A stretch of DNA of 64,000 nucleotides, from NCBI RefSeq assembly GCF_000196675.2, contig NC_015312.1:124001-188000 (forward strand), in the 5' to 3' direction. The notes beneath the pieces are model-generated. The model did not search any database, was not told the DNA's origin, and saw only the letters and a program-made list of their open reading frames with translations. Positions 42,519-51,440 of this stretch are shown piece by piece (within the stretch, counting starts at the first letter, position 1; the number at the start of each line of letters is the position of its first letter). A program made the position numbers and the translations under genes. The stretch comes from Pseudonocardia benzenivorans CB1190 (GTDB lineage Bacteria > Actinomycetota > Actinomycetes > Mycobacteriales > Pseudonocardiaceae).

Positions 42519-42552
42519 TCCGATCGGTATCCAGAGACAGGGATACCGATCG
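42519..42552. promoter_or_regulatory. 13-bp perfect inverted repeat upstream of the LytTR gene
   Basis: CCGATCGGTATCC and GGATACCGATCGG flank the spacer AGAGACAG. Arm centres are 21 bases apart (two helical turns). It sits 20 bases after the sppA-like stop and 116 bases before the LytTR start. It could be a terminator hairpin for the peptidase gene or an operator for the regulator; the long, non-GC-rich arms make the operator reading attractive. Confidence 0.6.
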
Positions 42553-42667
42553 GGAGGGCCCCCTGGCACTCCGGTCGATTCGCCGTCACCATAGTCGGCG
42601 GGGGTGGCCGCGTGATCGTGCGGGCGTCACCCTGCCGGGAGCGCCGGACACGCAGGATGAGGAGATC

Positions 42668-43534
42668 GTGGACAGCAACGACAGTTCCGGAGGTCTGGTC
42701 GTTCTCGCTGTGGACGACGAGGAACCCGCTCTCGAAGAACTGGCATTCCTGCTCAACGAGGACAGTCGCGTCGGAACGGTGCTCAAGGCGTCGGACGCCA
42801 CAGAGGCTCTTCGCATCCTGAACAACCGGCAGGGCGCCCGCGAGGTCGCCCCCGTCCCGGGCCGGGGCGTCACACACCCGGCCACCGGCACCCGCGTGGC
42901 CGAGCGCACCGACGTCGAGGTCGTCTTCCTCGACATCCGGATGCCCGGCCTCGACGGCCTCGAGCTGGCCCGGGTGTTCTCGTCGATGGCCACCCCGCCC
43001 TCGGTCGTGTTCGTGACGGCGCACGACGACCGCGCGGTCGACGCCTACGAGGTCGGCGCCGTCGACTACCTGCTCAAGCCGCTGCGCTCGGAGCGCCTCT
43101 CCGCCTCGCTCGACCGCATCCTGGCCAGCCGCGCCGCGGGCCCCGTCGAACCGGTCCAGCAGGACAGCGGGGAGGACGAGGTCATCCCCGTCGAGCTGGC
43201 CGGCACCACGAAGCTGGTGCCGCGGTCGGCGGTGCGCTACGTCGAGGCCCAGGGCGACTACGCGCGGCTGCACACCAACGAGGGCAGCCACCTCGTCCGC
43301 ATCCCGCTCTCGGTGCTCGAGGACCGCTGGCGCGACGCCGGGTTCGTCCGCATCCACCGCTCGTTCCTCGTCGCGCTGCCGCTGGTCACGGAGCTGCGGT
43401 TGTCGGGATCGGGCTACGTCGTGCGCGTCGGGTCGGGCCCGGACACCGCGGAGCTGCCCGTCAGCCGCCGGCACACCCGCGAGCTGAAGGACCGCCTGGT
43501 CCGCGCCACGAAGCAGGCGTGGAGCCAGCGTTGA
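42668..43534 (+). CDS. LytTR family response regulator
   Basis: A 288-residue regulator. The N-terminal receiver has acidic pocket VLAVDDEEPALEEL, phospho-acceptor Asp in VVFLDIRMPGLDG, Thr in VFVTAHDD and Lys in YLLKPLRSERL. An unusual 25-residue insert (GAREVAPVPGRGVTHPATGTR) lies inside the receiver before the phospho-Asp strand. The C-terminal LytTR DNA-binding domain carries YVEAQGDYARLHTNEG and FVRIHRSFLVAL. GTG 42,668 is supported by GAGGAG five bases upstream; a longer frame from 42,506 would run through the inverted repeat and is less likely. Confidence 0.91.
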   Translation: MDSNDSSGGLVVLAVDDEEPALEELAFLLNEDSRVGTVLKASDATEALRILNNRQGAREVAPVPGRGVTHPATGTRVAERTDVEVVFLDIRMPGLDGLELARVFSSMATPPSVVFVTAHDDRAVDAYEVGAVDYLLKPLRSERLSASLDRILASRAAGPVEPVQQDSGEDEVIPVELAGTTKLVPRSAVRYVEAQGDYARLHTNEGSHLVRIPLSVLEDRWRDAGFVRIHRSFLVALPLVTELRLSGSGYVVRVGSGPDTAELPVSRRHTRELKDRLVRATKQAWSQR

Positions 43535-43559
43535 TCCCGAGCACCAGCGGGGCCGTGCG

Positions 43560-45197
43560 GTGACCACCTACGCCGACGGTGCTCCGCCGTCGGCGTCGTC
43601 GGGCTCCGCGCAGCCCGGGGACGACGCGGAGGGCGGTCCCGTGGCGATGCCGCGGCAGCCCCCCGGCGTCGAGGACTCCGGTCCGGCCTGGGTCCAGGCC
43701 GAGATCCAGCGGCGGATGCGGGCCAGTCCGGCGTCGTCGGGCGGGCGGCACGCCCGCCGCGAGCGTGGGGTCGACGCCGACGACGCCGTCGAGGACGTCG
43801 AGTCGCCGGCGCGCGGACTCCTCCGGCCCGATGCCGACCGGCCCGACGCCGACCGGCACATCGCCCGCCCGGTCGGCCCGGGTCAGGGCGCCGAGGCGGT
43901 CGGCCCCCCGGCGCACGGACGTCCGCCCCACGGACATCCGGCGCAGGAACCCCCCGCGCCCGACGGCCCGGCCCACGAGCTCCCAGCGCACGACGTCACC
44001 GAACCCGGGCGTGACGGCAGGCGTGCGCCGGCCCGCCCGGCGCCGCGCGACCGGACGCAGGTCTGGCAGCCCGACCCCTACGCCGCGGGCGGGTTGCGCC
44101 CGCCGCCCGCACCGATCGTCCCCGAGCCCACGCCCTGGCCGCCGCCCGCTCCCGCGTCACGGCACGCCGGGGCGCCGCCGCGCCCGGTGCCACCGGCGGG
44201 CGACGAGCTGTCGTCGCTGCTCCCGCCCGGCGCCGAGCCGGTCCGCGGGCTCGTCCGCCGGGCGCCCGCGCGGGTGCGTCCCGACGAGCAGACGGCCGAA
44301 CACCCCCGCGTGGGCGCACCCCCCGTCGCCCCGGGTGGCCCGGCCCGGTCCGGGCCCGCCGGCCCGTCCGCTCCCGCGGTTCCGCCCGGTCCCCCTGCTC
44401 CGGCGGGTCCTGCTGTGCCGGCTGGTCCTGCTGCTGCGGCAGGTCCCGCTGCCCCGGCTGTCGAGGCACCGCTCGCGCCACCGGCACCTGACGACGTCGT
44501 CACCGAGGAGCGCGACGACCTCCGGGCGGCGACCTCGCACCAGCCCCGGCCCGCCGCCGACCCGCACTCCGCTGCCGACCCGCACTCCGCTGCCGACCCG
44601 CACTCCGCTGCCGACCCGCACCAGGACTACGACGACTACGACGACGAGGACGACCTCGACGACGGCGTGGGCTCGCGCGTCCTGTGGTCGGCGGATGCGC
44701 CGCCCGCGGACGACGACGTCGACCGCGACGAGCAGACGCCCGGGACCGGGTCCTCCGCCGCGCTCCCGCCGGTGCTGCCCGACGGCACCTCGGCCGTCGA
44801 GATCACGGCGCCCTACCCGACCACCGGCCAGGTCGACGCCGCGTCCGGGCGGGTCCGGGTGGTGCTCTCCGAGCGCAGGCAGAACCCGCGCTCGGTGCGG
44901 ACCGTCGTCGACGTCCAGGATCTGACGTCGGTCGGCGACCTGTTGCGCTCCAACCTCATCGGCACCCAGCTCGGGCTGGCGCTGCGGGTCGCCGCGGTCG
45001 CGGTGCTGACGCTCGGGTCGCTGCCCGCGCTCTTCGCGCTGTTCCCCGAGATCGGTCGGATCGACGTACTCGGGCTGCGGCTGCCGTGGTTGCTGCTCGG
45101 CGTGCTGGTGTACCCGTTCCTGCTGCTGCTCGGGTGGTGGCACACGAGATCCGCGGAGAAGGTCGAGCAGGAGTTCGCCGACCACGTGCAGGACTGA
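43560..45197 (+). CDS. Pro-rich protein with C-terminal two-helix DUF485-like domain, symporter partner
   Basis: A 545-residue protein. The first 400 residues are Pro/Ala/Asp-rich and low in complexity, including three tandem PHSAAD units. Residues about 440-540 contain a conserved part (VVDVQDLTSVGDLLRSNLIG) and two membrane helices (VAAVAVLTLGSLPALFALF, LPWLLLGVLVYPFLLLLGWW). The tail ends SAEKVEQEFADHVQD. Small two-span proteins of the DUF485/YjcH type precede acetate symporter genes, and the position and topology match, but the long N-terminal extension is unusual. GTG start, six bases before the symporter gene. Confidence 0.8.
   Translation: MTTYADGAPPSASSGSAQPGDDAEGGPVAMPRQPPGVEDSGPAWVQAEIQRRMRASPASSGGRHARRERGVDADDAVEDVESPARGLLRPDADRPDADRHIARPVGPGQGAEAVGPPAHGRPPHGHPAQEPPAPDGPAHELPAHDVTEPGRDGRRAPARPAPRDRTQVWQPDPYAAGGLRPPPAPIVPEPTPWPPPAPASRHAGAPPRPVPPAGDELSSLLPPGAEPVRGLVRRAPARVRPDEQTAEHPRVGAPPVAPGGPARSGPAGPSAPAVPPGPPAPAGPAVPAGPAAAAGPAAPAVEAPLAPPAPDDVVTEERDDLRAATSHQPRPAADPHSAADPHSAADPHSAADPHQDYDDYDDEDDLDDGVGSRVLWSADAPPADDDVDRDEQTPGTGSSAALPPVLPDGTSAVEITAPYPTTGQVDAASGRVRVVLSERRQNPRSVRTVVDVQDLTSVGDLLRSNLIGTQLGLALRVAAVAVLTLGSLPALFALFPEIGRIDVLGLRLPWLLLGVLVYPFLLLLGWWHTRSAEKVEQEFADHVQD
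44556..44621 (+). repeat. 18-bp tandem repeat in the symporter-partner gene
   Basis: Three full copies of GCCGACCCGCACTCCGCT (44,556, 44,574, 44,592) plus a 12-base partial copy. They encode ADPHSA units. The copies are identical, so they arose recently or are slippage-prone. Confidence 0.9.
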
Positions 45198-45203
45198 CCG
45201 CGG

Positions 45204-46943
45204 GTGAGCACGTCGTCGGTCGTCGCGCTGGCGGCCATCGCGCTCGTCGCGGTGGCCTCTGCCGTCATCGGGAGCCTCGGTGTGCGGGTGGCCCGCTCGA
45301 CGTCGGACTTCCTCGTCGCGTCGCGGACCGTCGGGCCGATCGTCAACGCCGGCGCGATCTCCGGGGAGTACCTGTCGGCGGCGTCGTTCCTCGGGATCGC
45401 GGGGCTCATCCTGCGCGAGGGCGTGGACGCGCTCTGGTACCCGATCGGCTTCGCCGCGGGCTACCTGGCGCTGCTGATCTTCGTCGCGGCCCCGATGCGC
45501 CGCTCGGGCGCGTACACGGTGCCCGACTTCGCCGAGGCGCGGCTGGGGTCGGCGGCGGTGCGCCGGGTCTGCTCGGCGTTCGTGCTGCTCATCGGCGCGC
45601 TGTACCTGCTGCCGCAGCTGCAGGGCGCCGGGCTGTCGCTGACGATCCTCACCGGGCTGCCGCCGTGGAGCGGGATCGTCGGGGCGGCGGTCGTCGTCGT
45701 GCTGTCGGTCGTCGGCGGCGGGATGCGCTCCATCACCTTCGTCCAGGCGTTCCAGTACTGGCTCAAGCTGACGGCGCTGGCCGTGCCGGCCCTGATCATC
45801 GTCGCGATCTTCGCCTCCGACGGGCGCGGCTTCGACCGGTCGACCCCGCCGCGCTTCACCGCCGCCACGACGGTCGACGTGCACGCCGACGTCGTCCTCG
45901 ACGTGACCGAGCCGGTGACCCTCACGGCGTCCGGCGACGTCGACGGCACGCGGGTCGACGGCCCGGTCCGGTGGGAGCCGGGCGCGCACACGGTGCTCGG
46001 CGGCGCCCGGTTGACCTTCGACGCCGGCGCCCCCGTCCCGACGCCCGAGGGCAGTCCTCGCGCCGACCGCGACTGGCTCGCCCCGCTGTCGGGGGCGGGG
46101 CCCGGGCGGCTGCTGGAGATCTACTCGGTGCTGCTGGCCTGCGCCCTCGGGACGATGGGCATGCCGCACGTCCTCGTCCGCTTCTACACCAACCCCGACG
46201 GCCGGGCGGCCCGCCGCACGACGGTCGTCGTGCTCGCCATGATCGGCGCGTTCTACATGCTCGTGGCGCTGCTCGGCGCGATGTCGCGGTTCTACACGCC
46301 GCAGCTGCTCGTCTCCGGCGACACGGATGCGGCCGTGCTGTTGCTGCCCCCGGCCGCGCTCGGCGACGGCTGGTTGGGCTGGCTCGTCGGTGGCCTGGTC
46401 GCGGCCGGCGCGGCGGCGGCGTTCCTGGCGACGTCGTCGGGGCTGCTCGTGAGCCTCGCCGGCGTACTGTTCACCGACGTGCTGCGCGGCCGCCTCCGCG
46501 ACTTCCGCTTCGCCGCGCTCGCCGCGGCGTTGGTCCCCGTCGCGCTCGCGCTGACCGTCCCGCGCCTCGATCTCGCGCTCACCGTGCCGCTCGTGTTCGC
46601 GATCGCCGCGTCGACGTTCTGCCCGCTGCTGCTGCTCGGCATCTGGTGGCGTGGCCTCACCCCCGTGGGCGCGATCGCGGGGGTCCTGGCCGGCGGTGTG
46701 ACGGCGACCGCCGCCACGGCGCTGACCCTGCTGCGCATCACCCCGCCCGGCCTCCCCGGCCTGCTGCTCCAGCGGCCGGCGGCGGTGACCGTCCCGATCG
46801 CGTTCCTCACGATGATCGTGGTCAGCAGGCGCTCCCGGCTGTCGCGGCCCGCCGACGCCGACCGCACCCTGCTGCGGCTGCACGCCCCGGAGCGGCTCGG
46901 GTTCGGCCCCCACCGCGACGGGGGCCCGGTGGAGGGCCGGTGA
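45204..46943 (+). CDS. Sodium:solute symporter (cation/acetate symporter type), first copy
   Basis: A 579-residue SSS-family transporter with about 13 membrane spans. Signatures are FLVASRTVGPIVNAGAISGE, EYLSAASFLGIAGLI, LYLLPQLQGAGLSLT, TMGMPHVLVRFYTNPDGRAA and AFLATSSGLLVSLAGVL. An extracytoplasmic beta-rich insert of about 75 residues (FTAATTVDVHADVVLDVTE and following) lies between spans 6 and 7, which short ActP lacks. It probably takes up acetate, pyruvate or another short carboxylate. The GTG is six bases after the partner gene, and the stop overlaps the second copy (GTGA). Confidence 0.92.
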   Translation: MSTSSVVALAAIALVAVASAVIGSLGVRVARSTSDFLVASRTVGPIVNAGAISGEYLSAASFLGIAGLILREGVDALWYPIGFAAGYLALLIFVAAPMRRSGAYTVPDFAEARLGSAAVRRVCSAFVLLIGALYLLPQLQGAGLSLTILTGLPPWSGIVGAAVVVVLSVVGGGMRSITFVQAFQYWLKLTALAVPALIIVAIFASDGRGFDRSTPPRFTAATTVDVHADVVLDVTEPVTLTASGDVDGTRVDGPVRWEPGAHTVLGGARLTFDAGAPVPTPEGSPRADRDWLAPLSGAGPGRLLEIYSVLLACALGTMGMPHVLVRFYTNPDGRAARRTTVVVLAMIGAFYMLVALLGAMSRFYTPQLLVSGDTDAAVLLLPPAALGDGWLGWLVGGLVAAGAAAAFLATSSGLLVSLAGVLFTDVLRGRLRDFRFAALAAALVPVALALTVPRLDLALTVPLVFAIAASTFCPLLLLGIWWRGLTPVGAIAGVLAGGVTATAATALTLLRITPPGLPGLLLQRPAAVTVPIAFLTMIVVSRRSRLSRPADADRTLLRLHAPERLGFGPHRDGGPVEGR

Positions 46944-48682
46944 ACACCGCGGCCCTGGCGGCGATGGGCGCGATCGTGCTGGTGGCGGTCGTGTCGGCAC
47001 TCGTGGGCGCGTACGGGGTGCGACGGCGCGCCACGTCGGACTTCCTCGTCGCGTCGCGGACCAGCGGCACCGCCGCGCACGCCGGCGCGATCTCGGGCGA
47101 GTACCTGTCGGCGGCGTCGTTCCTCGGCATCGCGGGGCTCGTGCTCAAGGAGGGCGTCGACGCGCTCTGGTATCCCGTCGGGTTCACCGCGGGCTACCTC
47201 GCCCTGCTGCTGTTCATCGCCGCGCCGCTGCGCCGGTCGGGGGCCTACACGCCGTCGGACTTCGCGGAGGCGCGGCTGGGTTCGGCGTACCTGCGCCGGG
47301 TCTGCACGGTTTTCGTGCTGGTCCTGGGCTGGTTGTACGTGCTGCCGCAGCTGCAGGGCGCCGGGTTGACGATCGCGACCGTGACCGGGCTGCCGCAGTG
47401 GGTCGGGGTCGTCGCGGCGGGTGTCGTGATCGCGGTGACCGTCGCTTTCGGCGGGCTGCGCTCGATCACGCTCGTGCAGGCGTTCCAGTACTGGCTGAAG
47501 CTGACCGCGCTCGCGCTGCCCGCGGTGATCGCGCTGATGTTCTTCCTCGGCGCCGACCGCACGTTCGACCGGCCCGCGCCGCCCCAGTTCAGTGCGCCGA
47601 CCACGGTCGACGTGGCCACCGACGTCGTGCTGCAGACCGCGGCACCTGTCCAGGTGAGCGCCGTCGGGACCGTCGACGGCGTGCCGGTCGACGGGCCGCT
47701 GACCTGGCAGGCGGGCGCGCACACCGTCCAGCGCGGCACGACGCTCGAGTTCGACGCCGGCGCGCCCGTCCCGGTCGTCGCGGGGTCGCCGGTCCAGGAC
47801 GCCGGGTGGCTGACGCCCTTCGCGAGCGGCGGCGGCCACGGGCTGCTCGCCGTGTACTCGCTGATCCTCGCCACGTTCCTCGGGACGATGGGCCTGCCGC
47901 ACGTCCTCGGCCGCTTCTACACCAACCCCGACGGCCGCGCGGCCCGTCGCAGCGCGGTCGTCGCGCTCGGCATGCTGGGCGCGTTCTACCTGCTCGTGAC
48001 GCTGCTCGGGGCGCTGTCGCGGCTCTACACCCCGCAGCTGCTGGTCTCCGGCGAGACCGACGCCGCGGTCCTGCTGCTGCCCACCGGCGTGCTCGGGCAC
48101 GGGTGGGCGGGCACGATCCTGGGCGGCATCGTCGCCGCCGGTGCGTGGTCGGCGTTCCTCTCGACGTCGTCGGGCCTGCTCACCAGCGTCGCGGGCGTCC
48201 TGTCCACCGACGTGCTGCGTGGCCGGGCGCGCGACATCCGGATCGCGACGCTGCTCGCGGGCTCGGTGCCGATCCTGCTCGCGCTGGTCGTCACGCGGCT
48301 GGACTTCTCCGAGTCGGTCGCGCTGGTGTTCGCCGTCGCGGCCTCGACGTTCTGCCCGCTGCTCGTGCTGGGCGTGTGGTGGCGCGGCCTCACCGCCCGC
48401 GGCGCGAGCTGGGGGATCATCGTCGGGGGGACGGTGGCCGTCGGTGCGGTGACCGCGAGCCTCGCGGGAGCCGGGGACGGCGGCCTGCTCGGGGTGCTGC
48501 TGCACCGGCCGGCCGTCGTCAGCGTGCCGCTCGCGTTCCTGACGATGATCGTCGTGAGCCGGGCGACCGCCCGCGAACGGCCCGCCGACACCGACCAGGT
48601 GCTCCTGCGGCTGCACGCGCCCGAACGGCTCGGGCTGAGCAAGGACACCCCGGAGCAGCGACCGGCCCGCACCGTCGACTGA
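46940..48682 (+). CDS. Sodium:solute symporter (cation/acetate symporter type), second copy
   Basis: A 580-residue paralogue of the preceding gene. The same motifs are present (GAISGEYLSAASFLGIAGLV, YVLPQLQGAGLTIAT, TMGLPHVLGRFYTNPDGRAA, AFLSTSSGLLTSVAGVLSTDV), and it has the same type of extracytoplasmic insert (FSAPTTVDVATDVVLQTAAP). The two copies clearly derive from a tandem duplication but have diverged throughout, so they probably differ in substrate or affinity. The C-terminus RLHAPERLGLSKDT parallels RLHAPERLGFGPHR in copy one. Translationally coupled by a four-base overlap. Confidence 0.92.
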   Translation: MNTAALAAMGAIVLVAVVSALVGAYGVRRRATSDFLVASRTSGTAAHAGAISGEYLSAASFLGIAGLVLKEGVDALWYPVGFTAGYLALLLFIAAPLRRSGAYTPSDFAEARLGSAYLRRVCTVFVLVLGWLYVLPQLQGAGLTIATVTGLPQWVGVVAAGVVIAVTVAFGGLRSITLVQAFQYWLKLTALALPAVIALMFFLGADRTFDRPAPPQFSAPTTVDVATDVVLQTAAPVQVSAVGTVDGVPVDGPLTWQAGAHTVQRGTTLEFDAGAPVPVVAGSPVQDAGWLTPFASGGGHGLLAVYSLILATFLGTMGLPHVLGRFYTNPDGRAARRSAVVALGMLGAFYLLVTLLGALSRLYTPQLLVSGETDAAVLLLPTGVLGHGWAGTILGGIVAAGAWSAFLSTSSGLLTSVAGVLSTDVLRGRARDIRIATLLAGSVPILLALVVTRLDFSESVALVFAVAASTFCPLLVLGVWWRGLTARGASWGIIVGGTVAVGAVTASLAGAGDGGLLGVLLHRPAVVSVPLAFLTMIVVSRATARERPADTDQVLLRLHAPERLGLSKDTPEQRPARTVD

Positions 48683-48733
48683 GCCACGGGGTCACTCACG
48701 GTCGGCTGACGTGGGGCGTGTCAGTATCGAGGC

Positions 48734-49063
48734 ATGACCGGTCCCATTCCCTCCGTCCGGGTCGCCGACGTGCCCGCCGACGCTCCGCTGCTCGACGTCC
48801 GCGAGGCCGACGAGTGGGACGCCGGGCACGCGCCGACCGCGGGCCACCTGCCGATGTCCCAGCTCACCGCGCGCATCGGCGAGATCCCCGGCCACGAGCC
48901 GCTCTACGTGATCTGCCGGTCCGGCGGCCGCTCCGCCCGGGTCACCCAGTACCTCGTCGCGCAGGGCTACCCGGCCGTCAACGTCGACGGCGGCATGCAG
49001 GACTGGGCCGCGCAGGGCCGCTCCGTCGTCGCCGACGGGGGCCGCACGCCCGAGGTCATCTGA
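48734..49063 (+). CDS. Single-domain rhodanese-like sulfurtransferase
   Basis: A 109-residue rhodanese domain. LLDVREADEWDAGHAPTAGHLPM is the conserved early motif and the catalytic Cys lies in the loop YVICRSGGRSARVT, followed by VNVDGGMQDW. It probably transfers sulfane sulfur to cyanide or thiols; the partner is unknown. CAGTAT lies six bases before the ATG, so the transcript appears leaderless. Confidence 0.93.
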   Translation: MTGPIPSVRVADVPADAPLLDVREADEWDAGHAPTAGHLPMSQLTARIGEIPGHEPLYVICRSGGRSARVTQYLVAQGYPAVNVDGGMQDWAAQGRSVVADGGRTPEVI

Positions 49064-49068
49064 TCCCG

Positions 49069-50355
49069 GTGCCCGACGGTCCGGCGCGGGAATCCGGGAC
49101 CCAGGAGGGTCCCGGCGACGACCCGCGGCCGGTGCCGGGCACCCCCACCGAACCTGCGCAGCAGGCGGGGCCGGCGGGTCCCGGCGGGTCGACCGGCCCG
49201 CGGCCGGGTCCGCAGCCCGTCCCGGCGCCGCCCTTCGCGCCGCCGCCCACGTGGAGCGGGCCGCACGCGCCACCGCCGGGCGGGCCGGGCGCGGTGCCGC
49301 CGGGATGGTCACGGGCGTGGCCCGTCCCGCCCGCGTCGGCGCCGCCGTACCCGCCGCCCGCCGGCTGGGCGCCCCGTCCCGCCGCGCCGCCCGTGTCGCC
49401 GCCCGTGTCGCCGTTCGGGTCGCCGCCCGTGCCGCAGCGGTCGTTGCCCGCCGGGCCCGTCGCCTGCCCCGGCTGCGGACGGCCCGTCGCCCCGGGCTGG
49501 GGTCCGTGTCCGCACTGCGCCCGCGAGCGGGCGTCGTTGCGCTGGGTGGCCACGCCGCCGCCGTCGGCCACGTCGGCGTCCGTCGCCGAGCCGCGCGGGC
49601 CCTACAGCGGCCCGCCGGCGTACCGCGGGATCCCGCGGTGGGGGTTCGCAGCCCTGCCGTTCCGGCGCGACGCGGAGGCCGAGCCCGTCCCGGAGTGGCA
49701 GCGGGCCCGCACGCTCGCCCAGACCCTGGTGCCGGCGCTGCGGATGACCGCCGTCGTCGCCGTGCTGGCCGCGGGCGCGGAGATCTGGCGCTACGTGCTG
49801 CTGTTGCAGAGCCGAACGGCCGCGCTGTCGGCGGGCGCGGTGTCGGCGTCGGACGTCCTCGTCGTCGGTACCGGCTGGTTCGCGACGATCCTCGGGCTGC
49901 TCGCCGGGCTGTTCGTCGTCAGCTGGTCGGTCGTCGCGTCCCGGGCGGCCGCGGCCCGGTCCGGATCGATCCCCGCCCGGCGCGCGCGCGACGTCGTCGC
50001 CGGCTGGGTCGTGCCCGGGCTGAACCTCTCGGTGCCCGGCTCGGTGCTCGCCGAGATCGAGCACGGCGCCCTCGACCGTCCCGCCGACGAACGCCCCCGG
50101 CCCTCGCGCGCGCTGCTGGTCTGGTGGGCGGTGTGGGCGCTGGGCGTCGTGCTGTCGCTGACGGTGTTCGGGCTGTCGTTCCGCTCGGGGGTGCAGGCGC
50201 GCGCCGACGGGGTCGTCCTGCACGCCCTCGTCGACCTCGTCGCCGCGGCGGTCGCGGTGCTGACGGCGCGTCTCGTCGCGACCCTGACGACGTTGCTCGC
50301 GCCCGTCCGCACCCCCGCGCGCGAGACCCTCGTGGCGGTCCGGGCGGGCGCCTGA
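49069..50355 (+). CDS. DUF4328 membrane protein with Pro-rich N-terminus and zinc ribbon
   Basis: A 428-residue protein. Residues 1-125 are Pro/Gly-rich. A zinc-ribbon-like CPGCGRPVAPGWGPCPHC follows near residue 130. About five membrane helices then form the DUF4328 domain, with RARDVVAGWVVPGLNLSVPGSVLAEIEHGA and LLVWWAVWALGVVLSLTVFGL. Function unknown. GTG 49,069 begins five bases after the rhodanese stop. The Pro-rich segment means the true start could be slightly downstream. Confidence 0.82.
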   Translation: MPDGPARESGTQEGPGDDPRPVPGTPTEPAQQAGPAGPGGSTGPRPGPQPVPAPPFAPPPTWSGPHAPPPGGPGAVPPGWSRAWPVPPASAPPYPPPAGWAPRPAAPPVSPPVSPFGSPPVPQRSLPAGPVACPGCGRPVAPGWGPCPHCARERASLRWVATPPPSATSASVAEPRGPYSGPPAYRGIPRWGFAALPFRRDAEAEPVPEWQRARTLAQTLVPALRMTAVVAVLAAGAEIWRYVLLLQSRTAALSAGAVSASDVLVVGTGWFATILGLLAGLFVVSWSVVASRAAAARSGSIPARRARDVVAGWVVPGLNLSVPGSVLAEIEHGALDRPADERPRPSRALLVWWAVWALGVVLSLTVFGLSFRSGVQARADGVVLHALVDLVAAAVAVLTARLVATLTTLLAPVRTPARETLVAVRAGA

Positions 50356-50392
50356 CCTGCGCGGGCCCGCACCCGCTACGGTCTGAGCCCTG

Positions 50393-51340
50393 ATGGCCAA
50401 GAAGACACGCAACCGGGCCGCCGCCGCGAGCGCCCCCGGCGAGAACCCCCGCCGCCCCTGCCCGTGCGGATCGGGCAAGCGCTACAAGGTCTGCCACGGC
50501 GCGGGCGACGACGTGATCGTCATCCGTCCGTTCGAGGGCCTCGCCGCCGAGCCGGACCTGGTGGCCATGCGCGAGTTCCTGCCCTCGGCCACGGCGCCGC
50601 TCCCGCTCGCCGACGCGGGCGACCGGACCGTCACCGTCACGTCCGTGCTGCCGGGTGCCTCGGCCGCGCTGGTCAGGTCCGACGGTGCGGTCATGATCGG
50701 CATGCAGGTCCAGACGCGCTCGGGGGACCTCTCGGCCGACGTCGCGAAGGCCGTCCGGTGGGCGCTGCAGGCCGAGCCGGGTGAGTCGCTGGCCGTCGTC
50801 GGGCCGGGTCTGGGCGGCGACGCCGTGCGGCTGCAGGACCTGCTCGACCCGGCCGCTCCGCTCGAGGTCACCATGCACCAGGACTTCGGCTGGTGGATGC
50901 CGGACGGCGACGGCGACCTCGCCCCCGAGCTCGCCGCGATGCTCGAGCGCGCCAACGCCGTCATCATGCCGACCGAGCCCGTCACGGCCGACGGCGTGCG
51001 CGCCGCCTACTGGGTCGACACCGGGTCGAAGGCGCACATCCGCTGGGTGCGGCCCGAGCCGGAGGACAGGCTGCTGGCCGCGTTCGCCCGGCTGCAGGCC
51101 CGCGACGAGCTCGCCCTGTCCGCCGACGCACGCTACCTGGGCTCGTTCCGGGCCCACGGGCTGCTCGTCCCGGTGTGGGACCTCGACCGCGACATGCACC
51201 CCAAGGAGTGGACGGCCCCCGTCGCCGCCTTCGCCGCGCGGCTCGACGAGACGCTCGCCGGCCTCGACGACACGCCGCCGACCGACGCGGAACGCCGTGC
51301 CCGCGACGCCCTCGCCGGCAAGCAGGTCACCCTGCGCTGA
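50393..51340 (+). CDS. DUF5926 family protein with SEC-C zinc motif
   Basis: A 315-residue protein. The N-terminus has a SEC-C type zinc motif (RPCPCGSGKRYKVCHG, residues 22-37). The remainder matches a conserved actinobacterial family (DUF5926, recalled) with GMQVQTRSGDLSADVAKAVRWAL, HQDFGWWMPDGDGDLAPEL and RYLGSFRAHGLLVPVWDLD. SEC-C motifs bind ribosomes, SecB-type partners or nucleic acid; the role is unknown. TACGGT is 10 bases before the ATG, giving a near-leaderless transcript. Confidence 0.86.
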   Translation: MAKKTRNRAAAASAPGENPRRPCPCGSGKRYKVCHGAGDDVIVIRPFEGLAAEPDLVAMREFLPSATAPLPLADAGDRTVTVTSVLPGASAALVRSDGAVMIGMQVQTRSGDLSADVAKAVRWALQAEPGESLAVVGPGLGGDAVRLQDLLDPAAPLEVTMHQDFGWWMPDGDGDLAPELAAMLERANAVIMPTEPVTADGVRAAYWVDTGSKAHIRWVRPEPEDRLLAAFARLQARDELALSADARYLGSFRAHGLLVPVWDLDRDMHPKEWTAPVAAFAARLDETLAGLDDTPPTDAERRARDALAGKQVTLR

Positions 51341-51440
51341 GCAGCGACTCCGCGGGCGTCGGGGGCCCCGCTGCCCGGGGCGGAGGCGTGTGAGGAGCCG
51401 CACCCGGGCGGCGCCGACGGTGACGCTTAGTATCCCGAGC

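Noticed and set aside
44157-48616. Long minus-strand open frames opposite the symporters
   Set aside because: They are His/Arg/Gln-rich, have no motifs and lie opposite well-defined transporters.
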